Assembly (NCBI GenBank): GCA_032690845.1
Contig: CM064430.1
Coordinates: 52,859,882-52,923,881 of the forward strand
From: Eleusine coracana subsp. coracana
Taxonomy: Eukaryota; Streptophyta; Magnoliopsida; Poales; Poaceae
Reading direction: 5' to 3'
Length of the DNA: 64,000 nucleotides
Below are positions 1-12,900 of this stretch, one piece after another. Each line of letters starts with the position of its first letter. Positions within the stretch are counted from its first letter, which is position 1. The notes beneath the pieces are model-generated. The model was not told the origin of the DNA and ran no database searches. It saw only the letters and a list, made by a program, of their open reading frames with translations. The position numbers and the translations under genes are program-made.

Positions 1-173
1 AACTTTCCGCGCGCTCCCTTCCGCCCGCACTCCACGCAACCAAAACCTCGCGCCGGCACGCCACGGCAAAGCCCGACCCGTCGGAACCAACCAAGCCAAA
101 CCCAAAGCAAAGCAACGCCCAAAGCTTCCGACCGGCACCGAGGAGTCGAGGAGACCGATCGAGGCGGATTCTA

Positions 174-530
174 ATGGTGTTCAGCATGGCGTTCCTGGCG
201 GCGGCGGCGCGCGCCCCGGCGGAGCTCTGCCAGCGCCCGCCGCGACCGGGGCGGCGGCGGCTGCGCGCCGACGAGGTGCTGCGCGCGCTGTTCATGCCGC
301 CGGCGCGGGAGCTCGGGCGCGTCGCCGACTTCCTCTTCGCCTTCTTCTGCCTGCCCGTCCCGGAGTACTACGTGCTCGGGTCCGGCCGCGGCGGCGCGTG
401 GGTGGCCCGGGCGCCCCGCGCGGCGCTGTACGGGTACCGGAGGTCGCTCTCCTCCTCCTCCTCTTCGTCCTCCTCGTCATCGTCTTCGATGTCCTCGTCT
501 GAGTACTATTATTATTATTCAGAAGATTGA
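174..530 (+). CDS. Small unrecognised protein, 118 aa
   Basis: I do not recognise a family. The frame opens at the first ATG after a GC-rich leader (a second Met is at residue 5) and runs 118 codons in one exon. The first 95 residues are rich in Ala, Arg and Pro. A central stretch, residues about 40-65 (AFFCLPVPEYYVLG within it), is hydrophobic and aromatic. The C-terminus is low complexity: a long serine run encoded by TCC/TCG-type triplets, then a tyrosine run encoded by a TAT microsatellite, ending SED. Codon use is strongly GC-rich like the start of many grass genes, which argues for a real gene. The overlapping minus-strand frame at 292-564 is Arg-rich and looks like a shadow. It could be a lineage-specific grass protein; no function is proposed. 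Confidence 0.5.
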   Translation: MVFSMAFLAAAARAPAELCQRPPRPGRRRLRADEVLRALFMPPARELGRVADFLFAFFCLPVPEYYVLGSGRGGAWVARAPRAALYGYRRSLSSSSSSSSSSSSSMSSSEYYYYYSED

Positions 531-1344
531 ACACAAATTCAGCTGTACAGGTTGCAGAATGCAATGTTCGGGTGTGTTGATTACTGTTTAGGTTCGTGTG
601 TCGTCTTAATTGTTTTTCTTAGAGAATCTTTTAGGTGTGCCTTTGTTCGTTCAATTCTTTGGAACCGTATTATATCCATTGTTTCAAAAAAAGAAAAGAA
701 ATCCATGTCACAAAAAGATTCATTTATATGCATCAAAAAAATATTCATTCATATGGTTTTTATTGCTGAACTCAGCTAAGCTGTTTCCATTTCAGTGTCA
801 TTCTCATGAACTTGCTGGAATATCCTGGCAGATATTTTTTTTAATGAATGCAACGTTAAAGGGATTTCTTTTCTTCCGGTATATCTGTATACATCTGGCC
901 CAATCGCTACTAAAGGCTGAATTCTTTATCGGCCCTGTCATAGCACCGGCCCATAGCCCGTGTTAGTAGTCCACACGCGCTAACCCGCCGTGTCGGGCCC
1001 GCAGTCACGACGCGCGGCACGGTGGCAGGCGAACTCCCGCGAAAAGCGAGCCCGAACCCACCACCCAGCCTGATCAATCATCGATTCATCACCGCCGTCC
1101 ACTCTCACCCGCCGGAAAAATCAAACGGTCACCACGCACCGGCCCGCTTCAAGACGAATAGACACAGCTAAACCGACACGTCAACCGCCCCCGTCCCGAA
1201 GCAACCCCCACCTTCTTCCCCTTTCCCCGTGCAACAAACGCCAAGAACCGAATCGAACCTTCACAGAAAAAGAAGAAAATTCCTCTTGGCCGGGGAGTCA
1301 TCATCGTTGTTGCGACTAGTCGCCCGATCGATCCACCGCCAGCG
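531..1344. other. Intergenic: 3' end of small gene and FREE1-like promoter/leader
   Basis: No gene is seen. The first half is AT-rich and probably holds the 3' UTR of the preceding gene. From about 960 the sequence becomes GC-rich with a CT/CA-rich stretch before the ATG at 1345, consistent with a promoter and 5' leader of the FYVE gene. No convincing TATA box was found. Confidence 0.5.
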
Positions 1345-4300
1345 ATGCAGCACGGCAGCGGCGACTACGCGGCCTCCGCCCCCGTAGGCGGCGGGCATTA
1401 CTACCCGCCTCAGTACGCGCCGCCTGGCCCGAATCCCTACCCCGCCACCGACGCGGCGGCGGGGGGCTACTCCTCCGCGCCTCCCTACTCCGCCGGCGGC
1501 TACGTCGAGCAGGCGCCGTCCGCCCCGGCGGCCTACTCGCAGCCTCCCTCCGCCCCGGCGGCCTACTCCCAGCCGCCGGCCCAGTACGGCGAGGCGTACC
1601 CGCCCTACCACAACCCCGCGCCGTACCCGCCGGAGCCGTACTACTCCTACCCTCCGCCCACCCAGCCGGCGGCTCCACCGGCGCCGGAACCCAGCCCGGC
1701 GCCTCTGCCCTACGACGCCCCGTACTACGGCGGCGGGTACCAACCACCCGCCGCGGGGTACGACAAACCGCCGGCCGCAGGGTACGACAACGATGATTAC
1801 CTGGACGAGGGCGCGTACGCGTACAGCGCTGGCGGCGGCGCGGAGCCGTACGGGGCGCGCGGCACGGCGCCGGCACGCTCGGGATCCGCGCTGTTCGATG
1901 ACTACGGGCGGTCGATCAGCCTCTCGTCTGGAGGGGAGCAGCAGCAATCGTGGGGCGGTGGTGGCGGCAGCGGCGGGGGTGGGAGCTTTGGGAAGATTGC
2001 GAGGGCCGTTCCGAAAGCTGAGACGCGTGAGGATGCTAGTGGGGGTGCACTAAAGTTTCGGGTTAAGCTGCTGCCAGAGGGCGCTGGGAACCCAACTGAT
2101 GTTCTTTGTCAGGTAACATTGTCAGAAAACGATATTCATAACATTGATGAAATTATACAGTCTATTTGATGGGCATAAACTTAGGAATCATAGTATTTGA
2201 AAACAGCAGACATTTTTGTTATGTTATATTAGTGTGAAATTCACAATTTTCCTCAGGAAGATCATACATTTCCACCTCATGTAGAAGTTGCAATTGATCA
2301 TAATGAAAAATAAGCTGTTATTTTGATATATGAGATGTATTTGATGGTACTGTTGCAGGTCGGCCTGGATGGAATTCGCATGCTTGATCCTAGCACAAGC
2401 AGGACACTCAGGATATATCCCCTCGATTCACTGACGAGATGGGAGGTAAGTTGTTCGGTCTTTTATTATGGTTATGCATGCATTTCTTCACCACAGACAT
2501 GATGTAAGATTAATATTTGCTTGCTGTGCATATGTAGGTTTTGGATTCAAATATATTTGCATTTTGGGCGAAGACTTCAGTGGATATTGACGCAAAGAGA
2601 ATTAGGCTGAAGTCAAGCAACTATACTTCCAATACCCTGCTAGACACTGTCACAGCAGCAACAGTGCAGGTACTGTAACAATACCATTTGTCCTGATTCT
2701 CCTAATGCTTAGCCTCATTTTTTCTAAGGAACACAACAAAAATTCTTTGTAATGCCTAATCTTCGTTACTTCTGCACCTACTGATTTCTTATGTTGCTTC
2801 ATTTCTGAACTATATCTGTGATAGCAGCCAGTAGAGTAATCTTGTCTGCCAACAAGCTGCAGTTTTAATATGCTAAATCATGTGGACCTGTTTATTTGTT
2901 TCAGCTTCATGAACAATACCATATAAGGAGTTGTCATCTTAGTTCTTTTCTTGATTTGTCCCTATTGGTCATATACAAGTATCTCCCATTATTGCCTTAA
3001 GTAGTCAGTGTGGGAAGTTGGAGGAAAATTTTGTTTAGATAATCTAATGCGGCGATTATTTACAAACAAACCTTTGAGCTAGAAGTAACAAGAATAAAAA
3101 GATTACTCTGTAATGAATATCTCAATTCTTTTTCAACAGTACTACTGCAGATCAGAGGCACAGCATCAAGGATTAAAAAATCAGTACAGTAATGGTTTTT
3201 GTCTCGCTGAAAACCGGCTCGGTAAACCAGAAAAACCGACCGAAAACCGTTTTGCTGTACACAGGGTCGGTTTTTCCGATAAACCGGACCGGAGCAGTTT
3301 TGTTGAAAACCGTGAAAACCGGCCGGTTTTCAACTGTTTTTAATCCCTGCACAGCATACACCAAAATAACTAGTGAATGTCTAGTTATTCTTCACAATCA
3401 TATTGTCCTCACTAAATTATTCTTGCCGAATCTTTTCTGTGTTTGAATTACATCCTTCACAAGTTGGATGAGATAGATGTTGAATAAGATTGTTATTTGA
3501 TTTTCTTGGTCTTCATTTTTGAAACCTGCTTAATTGTTTTTACAACTCTTACTACAAAGGCCAATGAAAATTCTATACTATTTGCATGGTGTTGCATTTG
3601 GTTCAGTGGGTTATGTTTGCAGTGCAGCGAGCAATTTTTTTCCTGGGTAAACTGAACAACACTTTCTAACTTCGCTTCCATATAATTAGTTTAAGGAGAT
3701 CGGTGAAGATTCAAGAGGCAAAGGAACGGTTGATGCTAGCAAACCTTTGGTACAATCAAATGAGAAGAAGAAAGGTTTTGATTGGATGTTTGCTAAACCT
3801 GTGGATGAAGTGAAGGACCACTGGGTAAGTTGGGCTGCAATATCATTTGACTACTTGGCCTTACTTTCAAAGTTGACTGAGCCATTCTGGCTTTGTTATT
3901 TATGTTGGCTCATTGTTTGGCACGTTATTCTGTTATATTTTTCTTTTTTGAAAATGCCTGCTTTGTCATGGTTCATGCATGTAGGTGGATTTGTGATTCA
4001 CCTTTATCACCTTTAACATGGCAGTGGATTTGTCAAATCCTTTGTTTCATTTTGCATCAAATCATGTTCATCACATCATTCTATTAGCTGCACGGCCGTT
4101 TCCTTTTATCTTATACTTTGTTTGCCTGTCTTTTTCTAGGTTCCAGATGAGGTTGCCAAGAAGTGCCACTCATGTGCTGTTGACTTTAGTGCATTTAATC
4201 GCCGGGTAATCTATTTTAATATCATTATTCATATATTATTATCTTCAATGGTGAAATTTTGATGCATTGAAATGTGTTTCTTCTTTGCAGCATCATTGTA

Positions 4301-5925
4301 GGAACTGTGGTGAAATCTTCTGTGACAAATGTAGTCAAGGAAGAATCGCTTTGACTTCTGAGGATAATGCTCCACTTGTCCGAGTTTGTGATAGATGCAT
4401 GGTACATTCTTCTATTCAGTTGTTTCTTAACTATTTCCTTTTTTTTTATTGTTGGCATACTTCAGTCTTGGTTCTTTTGTTGCCTCTCAGAATTTTTATT
4501 TGTTTAACAAAGCCTGTCCAGTGCTGTAGTCAGTTCTCACTTTATCATTCTCTCTTTTTTTTTGAACAAGGATTGCATTGCTAGGTCTATAGCTCTTCTT
4601 GCTTCGTAATACTTCAGTGTATTTGACCCATCATATAGCTAAGGCTATTTGGTTAGTATAGTTATTACTTACTATGTTTTAAGTGTGTCTGCTGTGTTGT
4701 TGGTATGGCACTGAACACATCTTGGTTGTATTTCTTTTTTGATCTCTACCAACCTGTACTTTTCAGATTCTTTGCAGAGACTTATGTTGTTCTCTTCTTG
4801 TTTTATCATGTTTTCATTTTTTTTATTGAGGTATTAGCCCTATTGTGGACAGTACATGTTTCACTGCACAGATCGTGGTCATGAGTTTTCACTCATAGGC
4901 AAATTTTGCCTTACAGTTTCTAGAGTTGTTATGCTATCGTGGTGCCTCATAATTGTTGTTATATGTTACAGGCAGAGGTCACTCAAAGACTTAGCATGGC
5001 AAAGGAAACTGCCAACAGATCTGCTACCGTGCAAAGTCATGAAGATCTTGCAAGAAAGCTTAAGGTGATATACTTAGATAACAGACAGTTTCTATTAGAG
5101 TGCATTCATTTAAGTGGCTTGTTCACTTGAGTTACTGCTGAATTGTTTTAAGATCTCTTCCATTGTTGATATTTTGTATCATCTTGCGGAAACATGGTGA
5201 AATTGTGAGTAGGGCAAAAACAAAATTTGGTAGTCCATATTTTGTCGCATGTGGATAGTGATCAAAGTACCAAACAGACTAGTATGAATTATATCAGTGT
5301 TCTCCTTTATCACTGTCACTATTGCTGTTGTCACTCTGTTCATTGTTCTGATAGCCAAGATAATGTTCAAGAACTGTACTAAATGAAGTTCCAAATTATA
5401 AAATGGATCATTATTACTTAATTCGATTAGGGAAACTTGCAACATTATGGTTGAGTTTGCATAAGGCCAATGAGAAAAAAGTTGAATTGCGGATCTGAAA
5501 TGTATAGCTTGTTTCATTCTATCAATGATTTTAACGAAGTTGTGCTGTGATCAGGAGGAGATGGAGAGGAATCGCAAGTCATCAGGTACTTGATTCTTTT
5601 TACTGCATACAATTATTATGTAACGTTAATGCTAGTGTACTGATCTGAAATTGTTGCTTCAAAAGTTACAGAATCTGGAGGCAGCTTTGGTACCAGAATG
5701 AGAGAAGTTGCATGTCCTACCTGCACTGTCCATCTTCAGGTATGTCAAAAATTTAAAATGTTGTAGTCGTTGCATACAACAAATGCACAGATGGTTCTAG
5801 TATAACCATGGCTTGACTATTGGCATTTCTACAATTTGGCTGTGCAGGTGGAGGTTCCAACATCTGGTTCAGAAACAGTGGAATGTGGGGTGTGCCAGCA
5901 TGCTTTCCTTGTCAGCGCCAATTGA
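1345..5925 (+). CDS. FREE1: FYVE zinc-finger protein, FREE1/FYVE1-like (ESCRT-associated)
   Basis: Ten exons give a 522-residue protein: 1345-2112, 2359-2445, 2538-2669, 3690-3824, 4140-4205, 4291-4401, 4972-5064, 5555-5585, 5672-5739 and 5848-5925. All joins keep frame with GT-AG sites; the acceptor before 5672 could instead be 6 bases upstream. Residues 1-250 are Pro/Tyr/Gly-rich and probably disordered, with two PSAP motifs at 58-61 and 68-71. The FYVE finger has eight cysteines at about 383, 386, 399, 402, 407, 410, 429 and 432, with the basic RRHHCRNCG phosphoinositide-binding motif. A charged helical stretch follows (SHEDLARKLKEEMERNRKSS), then a C-terminal pair of CxxC-type motifs (CPTC, CGVC). 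This order matches Arabidopsis FREE1, a plant-specific component that binds PI3P and ESCRT-I VPS23 on multivesicular endosomes. The Arabidopsis protein is about 80 residues longer, mostly in the low-complexity part. The 3' UTR probably runs to about 6250. Confidence 0.93.
3167..3349. mobile_element. hAT-type MITE in intron 3 of the FREE1-like gene
   Basis: A 183-bp element is bounded by perfect 8-bp direct repeats CACAGCAT at 3159-3166 and 3350-3357, the target-site length of hAT transposons. Its ends are inverted: the left starts CAAGGATTAAAAAATCAG and the right, reverse-complemented, starts CAGGGATTAAAAACAG. The interior is made of many AAACCG/CCGGTTTT words in both orientations and can fold back. 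No coding capacity is seen, so it is non-autonomous. Confidence 0.88.
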
Positions 5926-8900
5926 TAACTGGAAGACAGCCTGTTATACAAATTGTTCTTTTTTTTTCAGGTGTTTTGTGAAAAAGAAAAGCGTGTGTTC
6001 AGCCTGTACATCTTACGTTGATTGTGTTGATCACTATAGGGTACATATTTCCCCCCTTGGTACATGAGTGAGTCCTGAACTTGGAAGTATTGTTGCTGAA
6101 AAATGCTGGGTGTATGTGGATGACACAAATAGAATACTCTTTGTTGAAGATGCTTTGAACATGCCTCACATTGCATGCTTCGTTTTTCTCCAGAGATAGT
6201 GGTAATGCCGTCTGAAGCATTATAGGTACTGAGCCTCGCCTTCACGTATTAATTGCCTGAGCTTTGTCTATTGTGTATTTCATTTTGTTTTTTAAAAAAC
6301 GAATCGGGCATGAAACTGCTCCCATTTCCTATTTTGCATTGTTCCGGTTGGATCATCCTAACATCGGTCGTTGGGGGTGTTTTGTATCTGGTTTGAAGAG
6401 CTACATGTGGAGCGTTCGGCTGTCCCTCGTGTGCATTTTTCGAGTTCAACTTGAGCATTTTTTTCTACTAACCATCAGTCAAACTGAAAATAGGATAACA
6501 TAAACAGGGGCAAGTTGGAGCATGCATGTCGCACGATCAAGAACTCCAAACCAGCCCACCTGTTTCAACTGATGCATCATTTGAATCTTTTAAAAAAAAG
6601 GATGCATTATTTCTCCCTGAACTGATCATTTCCGGAAAACAGGGGCTCAAAAAGTCTTATGAATGGTGCTCATTTCTCCCTGAACTTCTCGGTACACGCT
6701 TGGGCAACTAGCTCGGAGAACAACCAGTGTTCCATCCAGGCAAGATTTGCAGGGGACGTTGAACCCTATCGACATCCATGTGAGGGCCATCCATCCATGG
6801 ACCCGCGCACATCATACGCGCCCGCCCTGCAGAAACTGCAGCGGGTGCAGCAGCATCCTGCGCTCAAAACCAAAAAAGGAACTGCCACACTGCTCCCTCT
6901 CTCCCTGGCATCTGTGTACCAAGAGCTGTTGTACATCATGCGTACATGCTGCTATACGTTATCCCTTGTACTAGTACGTCGCCATGCCGGGCTCGGCATG
7001 TTCTTGCCATGATTGGTCTCGCCCTCGCTCCAGCCCCCTCGAAAGCAGCGTCGGGTCTCTTCCGTCCCCTTCTGATTATAAGGGCAGCACCATCATGCTG
7101 TTCCTGAAAGGCGTTTCATCAGTAACGGGCACGCAGAAAACTGGGCGTTCAGAAAGTCTGTGCAGGGAATGGATCGACAACGAATGACATCTGCGTGGTG
7201 AATTCTCTGTAAAGAAAAAACAAGCTACAAGCCTATGCCGGCCTAGCTCGAGATGGCATGTGCACGCGGCGACGTGATCTGATGAGTACGTACAGTAGGT
7301 AGAAGCTGCTGCAGCGAACCTGAACCGACACGGCGCTGGGCGTCATGCAGGTGAGGTGATGGTCGTGTCACGCGGGAGCAGAGGGCTAGAGGTGCTTGAG
7401 GTTTCTTTTTGCAGGGGAGAATGACGGGAGCTGATGAATGTTGGAGCTTTTGGGCGTAGCATCCATTGCAAACTCGACGATGCTTTTCTTCTTCAGCTCT
7501 GCCTTGTGCATCTGCGTGACTGCGTGGCAGGTTTCTGCTCCTAATTGGATCATCGGAATCGATTGCGAGGCCGGTCTGTCTGTTTGACCGGCGGCGCGGC
7601 AACGTCCAAGACGGTATGGCGTGGTTGCTTCTCAGGGTGAGATGTTTTTAGTGTTATGGTTGTGCATAATCAAGCTGAACAGCGCTCGTACGTTTCGGTG
7701 ATGAGAAGACAAAGTTTCTGCTCTTCGTGCTGTTGTTTCACTTCAGCCACTTGCCAAGCTATTCTCTGCAGAATCTTGCTAGTAGTACTGGTAGTAGCAT
7801 TTTTAGGCTTTTACTACTCCAATATTTTACTGAATCTCTTTAGCTCTGAAGATCATATACAGGGACCAGCCACCACACTAGCTCATTCGTTGCGAAGATA
7901 ACGCGCTCAGTACAGAAAATCAAACAAAACTGGCCAATCAGTACATCACAGATCTCATCCTTCAATTGGCACGCTCCATTCGACGATTCCACTCGAAACG
8001 ATAAAACCGCGCGTCTTTCAACCCCATATAAAAGCATGATAAAAGGGTCCACACATGCATGTAACGAACAGTCCATGCTGTTCAGCTGGTCATTTGGCCT
8101 TATCTCTGTCCATTATGCGCGCCCCTTTGATCCGATCAAGTGCCGGTCTACTGTTGAGTTCGAAAAGGAAGTATGTAGTATCGCGCTAGCTGCATGGACA
8201 GCCACTACCCGTCTCTCCTCTACCAGACTAGCACTACCACTCGAGTTGTTCTTCAGTTCGCTCACACGCACCCATCAGGCCCGTGTCTCCTCTACCAGAC
8301 TAGCTGCCGTCTACTGTTGAGTTCGAAAAGGAAGTTTGTAGTCTCGGCACGACGCCGTGGTACAGTGGACGCATGCTCTCGGACGACGACGACGAGATGG
8401 ACGGGGACTGGTGGTGGACACGCTGCGCGGATAATTGCAGAACGAATAACAACAGGTTGGCACGACAGGGACGCGCGGATTGTCGGAGCGGCCGGCCAAC
8501 CGAACCGGTGATCTCCATCGCCATCGGTGGTTGAGGTTGATCCCTGGATTCTTGCATACGGCGGTTGTCAAGAATCTGACGGAGGCTCTTCGGTCATCTC
8601 ATCATTCTCTCCCAACCAATTGGCCAATCGGATGGGAAGAACACGCGAGAGTGTTCTGTTTCGATGAGGGGAAAGATGACTAATCTGTTCTCTAAACTGA
8701 ACACTAGAGTGCTAATTGAGGCTACGTCCTAAACTAGTGGTAGCAGTAAAGCCTGTTACGCTAAGCACAAGACGGAACATGCATCTAGCCGATGAGACAC
8801 GCTCGCGAATCCAGAGATCGGGACATGCTGCCCGGCCGGCGTCAGCGTCGACCGCGAGATCCTACGCGTGCGTGGCCGTGGTAGGCTGGGGTGACCTGCG

Positions 8901-9950
8901 AGTCTGTGACGCGGAAGCCTAACAAAATCTCAGTCAAGCGTCGTACGTGTGGGTTCTTTTTGACGACGTTGAAACTCGAAACCGATCCCGTTCGAAAGCG
9001 TCGCGTGCCCGGCTCTCTCTCTGTTCGGCTGCTCTCAATACCTGGCCACAACGACGCCCCGTTCGTTCCTGCAAATCTCGCCGCGGATTTTGACCTGTGT
9101 GAGTACGCGAATGCCTGCTTGCTGGAATGCGGCGCGCTCGGCTTTTACGCAGAACCAAAACGAAAGCATCTCATTTCGCTGCGAGACGAACAGCTTTAAC
9201 TTCTTTATGTGGAATAAGAACAATGCAGCAGTGTTCATCATCGGAGACGTATATCGCTGTAATCTGTACTAGTATATGTTGGTGAATGGTGAGACGACGA
9301 GAGCCACCCAACCGTGTCGATGACTTGCGCCGCATCGTCCGGCTCCGGCGGCGCCCGTGACGCGCGAGCCGTAACTGTTGGAGCACGACTGATACTCAAG
9401 GATCTTGTAACTGTACATAGCGATTGACCAAGCGACTGCAGTGATAATTAAGATCTTCTGGATCTAGTAGTAACTACACATGAAAACAATTATTTATAGT
9501 TCTTTAACAACGAAATTCTCAGTAGTAATATTGTGGAGTACTGCTGATGTATCAGCCGGACCAGGAGCTAGCAGGCTGGCACGTTCACGGGCACGATTGC
9601 ACGAAGCGAACGAAGCCAGCACCAGCACCAGCCGTCTTGTCTCGAGCCATTTAAACGGCAGCACGACCCGTGCTCCTCTCTCGCCTCCATCTGCCCTCCA
9701 CCGTACTGTACACACTACGCAGTGAGAGCTGAGAGAGCGAGCGAGCGAAAAGAGCAGCCAGCCAGCCAGCGGGCGCGGCATCCCAAGCACAGAAACGACA
9801 CCAACGGGCCGATTTTTAAGTGCGCCCTTCCTCCGTCCCCTTCCCTTCGCCTTCCCACCCTCTGCTTCTCCTCATTTTTACCCGCCGGCCGCAGGGAAAA
9901 AAAAAAGGCGCCTGCTCGGCTCCCCGTGCGTGCGTGGTTGCTAGACGGCC
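5926..9950. other. Intergenic region between the FREE1-like and neprosin genes
   Basis: No gene is recognised across 4 kb. The first 300 bases are the likely 3' UTR of the FREE1-like gene. The middle holds several short frames on both strands with no family resemblance and mixed base composition. A small nested duplication lies at 8146-8346 (listed separately). The last 250 bases (9700-9950) are GC-rich and are the probable 5' leader of the neprosin gene. Confidence 0.5.
8146..8346. repeat. Nested pair of short direct repeats
   Basis: Two words occur twice. The first, beginning GTCTACTGTTGAGTTCGAAA, is at 8146-8183 and 8309-8343 with one or two mismatches. The second, TCTCCTCTACCAGACTAGC, is at 8214-8232 and 8286-8304. 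The order is A-B-B'-A', all in the same orientation, so a simple tandem duplication does not explain it. Confidence 0.8.
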
Positions 9951-12900
9951 ATGGCGGCGGCGCGGGCGTGCGTGGTCGCGCTCGTCGTGGCGGCGGCGCT
10001 CTTCTTCGATGCAGGAGCGGCGCCGCCGGCGGGGGCGAGGAATGCGGCGACGTCGGCGCAGCAGCGGCGGCGGCAGCTGCTCCGGCAACGGAAGGTGCAC
10101 AGCCACCTCCGGCGGCTCAACAAGGCGCCGGTCGCCAGCATTGAGGTCAGTACTCTACTTGCCTAGTTTTCTCTTTCCCCATCCATCGTGGCGCGCGTTC
10201 GTTCGTTCGTTGGTGGTCTCCTTGTCAAAGATTTCCGTTCAGTTTCCGCTGTAATAACTAAGAAGGAATCCAAGTGAATTATCCGTGGGGAAAAAAGATG
10301 TCGCGCATTCGGCTTGGACGTCGAAGAAAGCTGCTCTTTTGAGGAACCTGCGGTGAGCTGCTTTGCCATGGTACACCTCGATCGCTGCTTTGGAAGAGTT
10401 GAATGGGGCTGCTTCTCAAGGACCACCCCAACCCATGCGTCGGGTCTGGGTTTCTTCCGTTGCGGGAGAGCAAAAGACTCGCTTTTGGAGAAGTTTTATG
10501 GGTGCCCGTGCTCCCCGCTTTGGTTCATTCATCTGCAAGGAAAAGATGCTCGCTTTCCGTTCTTTGGAGGAGGAGGAGGAGAACAGGAGACTGGTGGAGT
10601 CTTTTTTCTGAGCCAATGCGTTCTGATCCAACTAGTAAATTCAGCTTGTTTTTCTTTCCCATTCCTTGAACAAGTTCCAAGTTGGATCGTCCAAATGGCG
10701 CATTGCTTTGACTAGGAATATCCCGCCATTTTTCTTTGTTTTTCCCACTCTATGACCCGGAGTTTCTGCTCTAAATAAAACCAAAGATTTACTCAAGGTT
10801 ATTTTACATGCAACAACTGAATATTCTGAGAATTTTTCAACAGAGCCCGGACGGAGACATCATCGACTGCGTGCACATCTCCAACCAGCCTGCGTTTGAT
10901 CACCCTTTCCTCATGAACCACACCATCCAGGTAAATCTCTCTGCAACACAATTGTTGCCCTTTCCATTTCCACTGTCATCTGCAGACCACCTGCAGTGCT
11001 TCTCCCCCCACATGTACCATGATATCACTCAACGGTGCTCCTCCATCATCACCTTGCTGCAGATGCGTCCTGCTTACCACCCGGAAGGCCTGTACGATGA
11101 GTCCAAGGTTGCATCGCAGCAGAACACGCAGCGAATCGTCCAGATGTGGCATCACAACGGCAAGTGCCCGGAGAACACCATACCCATCAGGAGGACCAAG
11201 AAGGAGGATGTCATGAGGGCGAGCTCCGTCAGGAGATACGGCAAGAAGAGGAACAGGAGCACCCCAAATCCCATGTCTGTTGACCCTGACATGCTCAATG
11301 AAAGTGGCCACCAGGTATATTTTTGCAATGCTTCATTCAAGAATCAAATGCATCTTAGTACTAATCTTGTTCTTGGACTGTTATTGTCCCTGATCTTTGC
11401 TCATTTGGCCTTCCTTCCTCTTCCATGGAGCAGCATGCCATAGCTTATGTGGAGGGGGATAAGTACTATGGAGCCAAGGCCACCATCAATGTGTGGCAAC
11501 CAAAGATTGAGCAGGCCAACGAGTTCAGCCTGTCTCAACTCTGGATCTTGGGGGGTTCTTTTGGGCAGGACCTCAACAGCATTGAAGCCGGATGGCAGGT
11601 GAGGCATCAGAGGGTGAAACCAACTTAACGAAAAGTTCTATTAAATGCTGCCTCGCAGCTTCCATTTTTGTTCTTCCTCCATGCTCACAATAATTTATCC
11701 CTGCATGCGTCAATTATTTCTTCTGTATTGCAATAATGGGACGGGCACTGCTGAAAAGAGCCATTACATGAGTGGGAGCTAGACTAGATTCTTCATTCAC
11801 TCAGCTTTTTCTTTCACGAGCTGTGCTACTAGCACTGTTTGTAGGAGCTAAGAATGCTGAAATGGTGCTTTAAGCTGTCCCGTCTCTTTCATTGTGGCTT
11901 ATAGCTTCATGTTATCTATGAAATTTTAGGTTAGCCCAGACCTATATGGAGACAACAACACTAGGCTCTTCACCTACTGGACTGTAAGATAAACATCTCA
12001 TTCCTTTTTATCTTCCTCAGTAGTATTTTAAGACATTTTTTGTCTTGTTTAGATCGACATCCCTAATGTTTGCTTATGGTACTAATTTTATACTGTTGTG
12101 GAATATTGTAGAGTGATGCGTATCAAGCAACAGGATGTTACAACCTACTGTGCTCAGGATTCATCCAGATAAACAATCAGATCGCCATGGGCGCTAGCAT
12201 CTTCCCCATCTCCAACTATGGTGGCTCCCAATATGACATCAATATTTTGGTCTGGAAGGTAAAATACAAAAAGCTCTCACATGCTGATCATACAAAATCA
12301 AATTCATACATGGGGCCAGCGAATCTGTGCCCACCTGTTTCTTGTTTTTTCTTGAGGCGCTTTCAGGCTCAAGTCAAGGTTACAACTGTGGCTTTGGCCT
12401 GTTTGTGGACACATTCACGGAGCCACAGTTGTCCCCAGGCAAGGACTGGATTTGTCTGCTAATGCAAACATTGGAAAATGTTAGGCTTGTGAACAAATTT
12501 CCACAAGAATATTCAACTTGAGCTTCTGCCAGGAATTATTACAAATCTGGCTCTTTTGCTAGGCAGTCTCTGGCATGACGACATTACCATGTGCAGTTAT
12601 CCTGGTGCTGCACACCTTGCATAATCAAACAATATCTTGTTCTCTGTACATTTCCTGGAGTTTGCTGAAAACTAAAAAAGTTTGCATTTTGGAAGTCATT
12701 GTCATGAGACTGCAGCACCTTTCCATAATGCACATAATGAACACAATTAGCTTCATAAGCATGCATATGCATAATAGTGGCACTAAAAGTAACGTACAAC
12801 TACATAATCCCTGATCATTATCCTATCTTCTGAATTGTCTTGCAGGACCCAAAGGAGGGCAATTGGTGGCTGCAGTTCGGCAACGACTATGTTTTGGGCT

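Noticed and set aside
9722..10254. Alternative plus-strand frames overlapping neprosin exon 1
   Set aside because: Only the frame from 9951 gives a signal peptide and joins in frame to the downstream neprosin exons.
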